The notes under the pieces: generated by a model
The model's input: the letters and a program-made list of their open reading frames with translations, nothing else
Database searches by the model: none
Told to the model about the DNA's origin: nothing
In this document: piece after piece, positions 63,647 through 64,000 of the stretch
Position numbering within the stretch: position 1 is the first letter of the stretch
Layout: every line of letters starts with the position of its first letter
Position numbers and translations under genes: made by a program
Assembly (NCBI RefSeq): GCF_001663175.1
Contig: NZ_CP016033.1
Location: 2,108,001-2,172,000 of the forward strand
Reading direction: 5' to 3'
DNA length: 64,000 nucleotides
DNA from: Erythrobacter neustonensis
GTDB lineage: Bacteria; Pseudomonadota; Alphaproteobacteria; Sphingomonadales; Sphingomonadaceae

Positions 63647-64000
63647 GCCGCCAGCTCGATCGGCTCATCCGCCATCAGCCGCGACAGATCGAGCACCATC
63701 ACCATGTCGTCGCCCAGTGGGGCGATTCCTTCGAGGAAATGGGTGATGGTTTCCTGTCCCATCGCGTCGGGTTGCTGCAGCGTGCCCGCTTCGATCGAGA
63801 CGATATCGGCGACATCGTGGACGATCAGCCCGCGCATCTGGCCTTCGTGCTCGATGACGATGATCGGGTTGCGCGGGGTCGCCTCGGTCGGAGTCCAGCC
63901 AAGTCGCGCAGCCAGGTCGATCACCGGCAGCACCGCGCCGCGCAGATTGACCACGCCCGCGACATAATCGGGCACGCGCGGCAGCCGCGTGACGGGCGAC
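63643..64000 (-). CDS. cheW: CheW-type chemotaxis adaptor, N-terminus outside the window
   Basis: The frame is open to the window edge; about 118 residues are visible and the start lies beyond 64000. CheW links receptors to the CheA kinase. The core is recognisable: TRLPRVPDYVAGVVNLRGAVLPVIDLAARLG, with the conserved NLRG (interaction with receptor and CheA), then IIVIEHEGQMRGLIVHDVADI, and the end ITHFLEGIAPLGDDMVMVLDLSRLM. It is the first of a three-gene set with the small protein and the globin receptor, all coupled. Confidence 0.9.
   Translation of the reverse strand, partial: SPVTRLPRVPDYVAGVVNLRGAVLPVIDLAARLGWTPTEATPRNPIIVIEHEGQMRGLIVHDVADIVSIEAGTLQQPDAMGQETITHFLEGIAPLGDDMVMVLDLSRLMADEPIELAA

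Noticed and set aside
61877..63967. 696-residue plus-strand frame opposite the globin chemoreceptor
   Set aside because: Full overlap with a clear globin-MCP and cheW; the frame shows only shadow-like composition.

Overview
The window is a gene-dense, GC-rich stretch of an alphaproteobacterial chromosome. Gene content and order point to the Sphingomonadales, most likely family Erythrobacteraceae (Erythrobacter/Porphyrobacter type). The indicators are an aa3 cytochrome oxidase cluster with DUF983, SURF1 and thrC, a class I lysyl-tRNA synthetase, a J-domain protein near cobS, and plant-type glutamate-cysteine ligase. This assignment comes from protein recognition, not a database search. Almost everything is core chromosome: I see no insertion sequence, prophage, CRISPR array, rRNA or tRNA gene.

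Layout. 1-3.4 kb: end of a J-domain protein, two small stress/lipid-type proteins, an MpaB-like oxygenase and CobS. 3.5-5.7 kb: a class A penicillin-binding protein. 5.7-12.3 kb: a tight leftward run of ten genes, in transcription order pyrE, a serine hydrolase, pdxJ, a small membrane protein, acpS, lepB, a DUF3089 hydrolase, ruvX and two thioesterases; many overlap by 4 to 19 bases. 12.5-18.9 kb: the cytochrome c oxidase cluster (ctaC, ctaD, ctaB, a 44-residue membrane protein, ctaG, coxC, DUF983, SURF1), followed by thrC and a methyltransferase. 21.3-23.8 kb: folB, a small unknown, then moaA-moaD-moaE. 23.8-25.5 kb: a perfect FNR-type operator in front of an unknown membrane protein, facing a leftward lipoprotein/FNR operon. 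25.6-27.8 kb: rplU-rpmA, a structured RNA region, a GNAT acetyltransferase and a TetR regulator. 27.8-34.5 kb: ygfZ, pyrC, rarD, a lipoprotein, astD and selO. 34.6-40.5 kb: a hydrolase/glycosyltransferase pair, a TPR protein with bamB, and an ICMT-like membrane methyltransferase. 40.5-44.7 kb: gshA-type ligase, rsmE, ubiA and an SRAP protein. 44.9-49.4 kb: an ABC ATPase with a 1198-residue permease fused to a zinc peptidase. 49.4-54.6 kb: a SixA-like phosphatase, a DinG-like helicase, a perfect parS site and lysK. 54.6-64 kb: a 2OG oxygenase, cytochrome b561, an RcnB-like Arg-rich protein, a flavin-type oxidoreductase, a degenerate GGDEF protein, ettA, an M28 peptidase, and a globin-coupled chemotaxis cluster running off the end.

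How it fits together. The central theme is aerobic respiration and oxygen sensing. A complete set of oxidase structural and assembly genes sits within 12 kb of a cluster-type FNR regulator and its likely target promoter. A soluble globin chemoreceptor with CheW closes the window. Envelope functions (PBP, LepB, BamB, lipoproteins, peptidase-permease) and cofactor synthesis (pyridoxal phosphate, molybdopterin, folate, heme O, ubiquinone, glutathione) make up much of the rest. The parS site suggests the window lies in the origin-proximal part of the chromosome.
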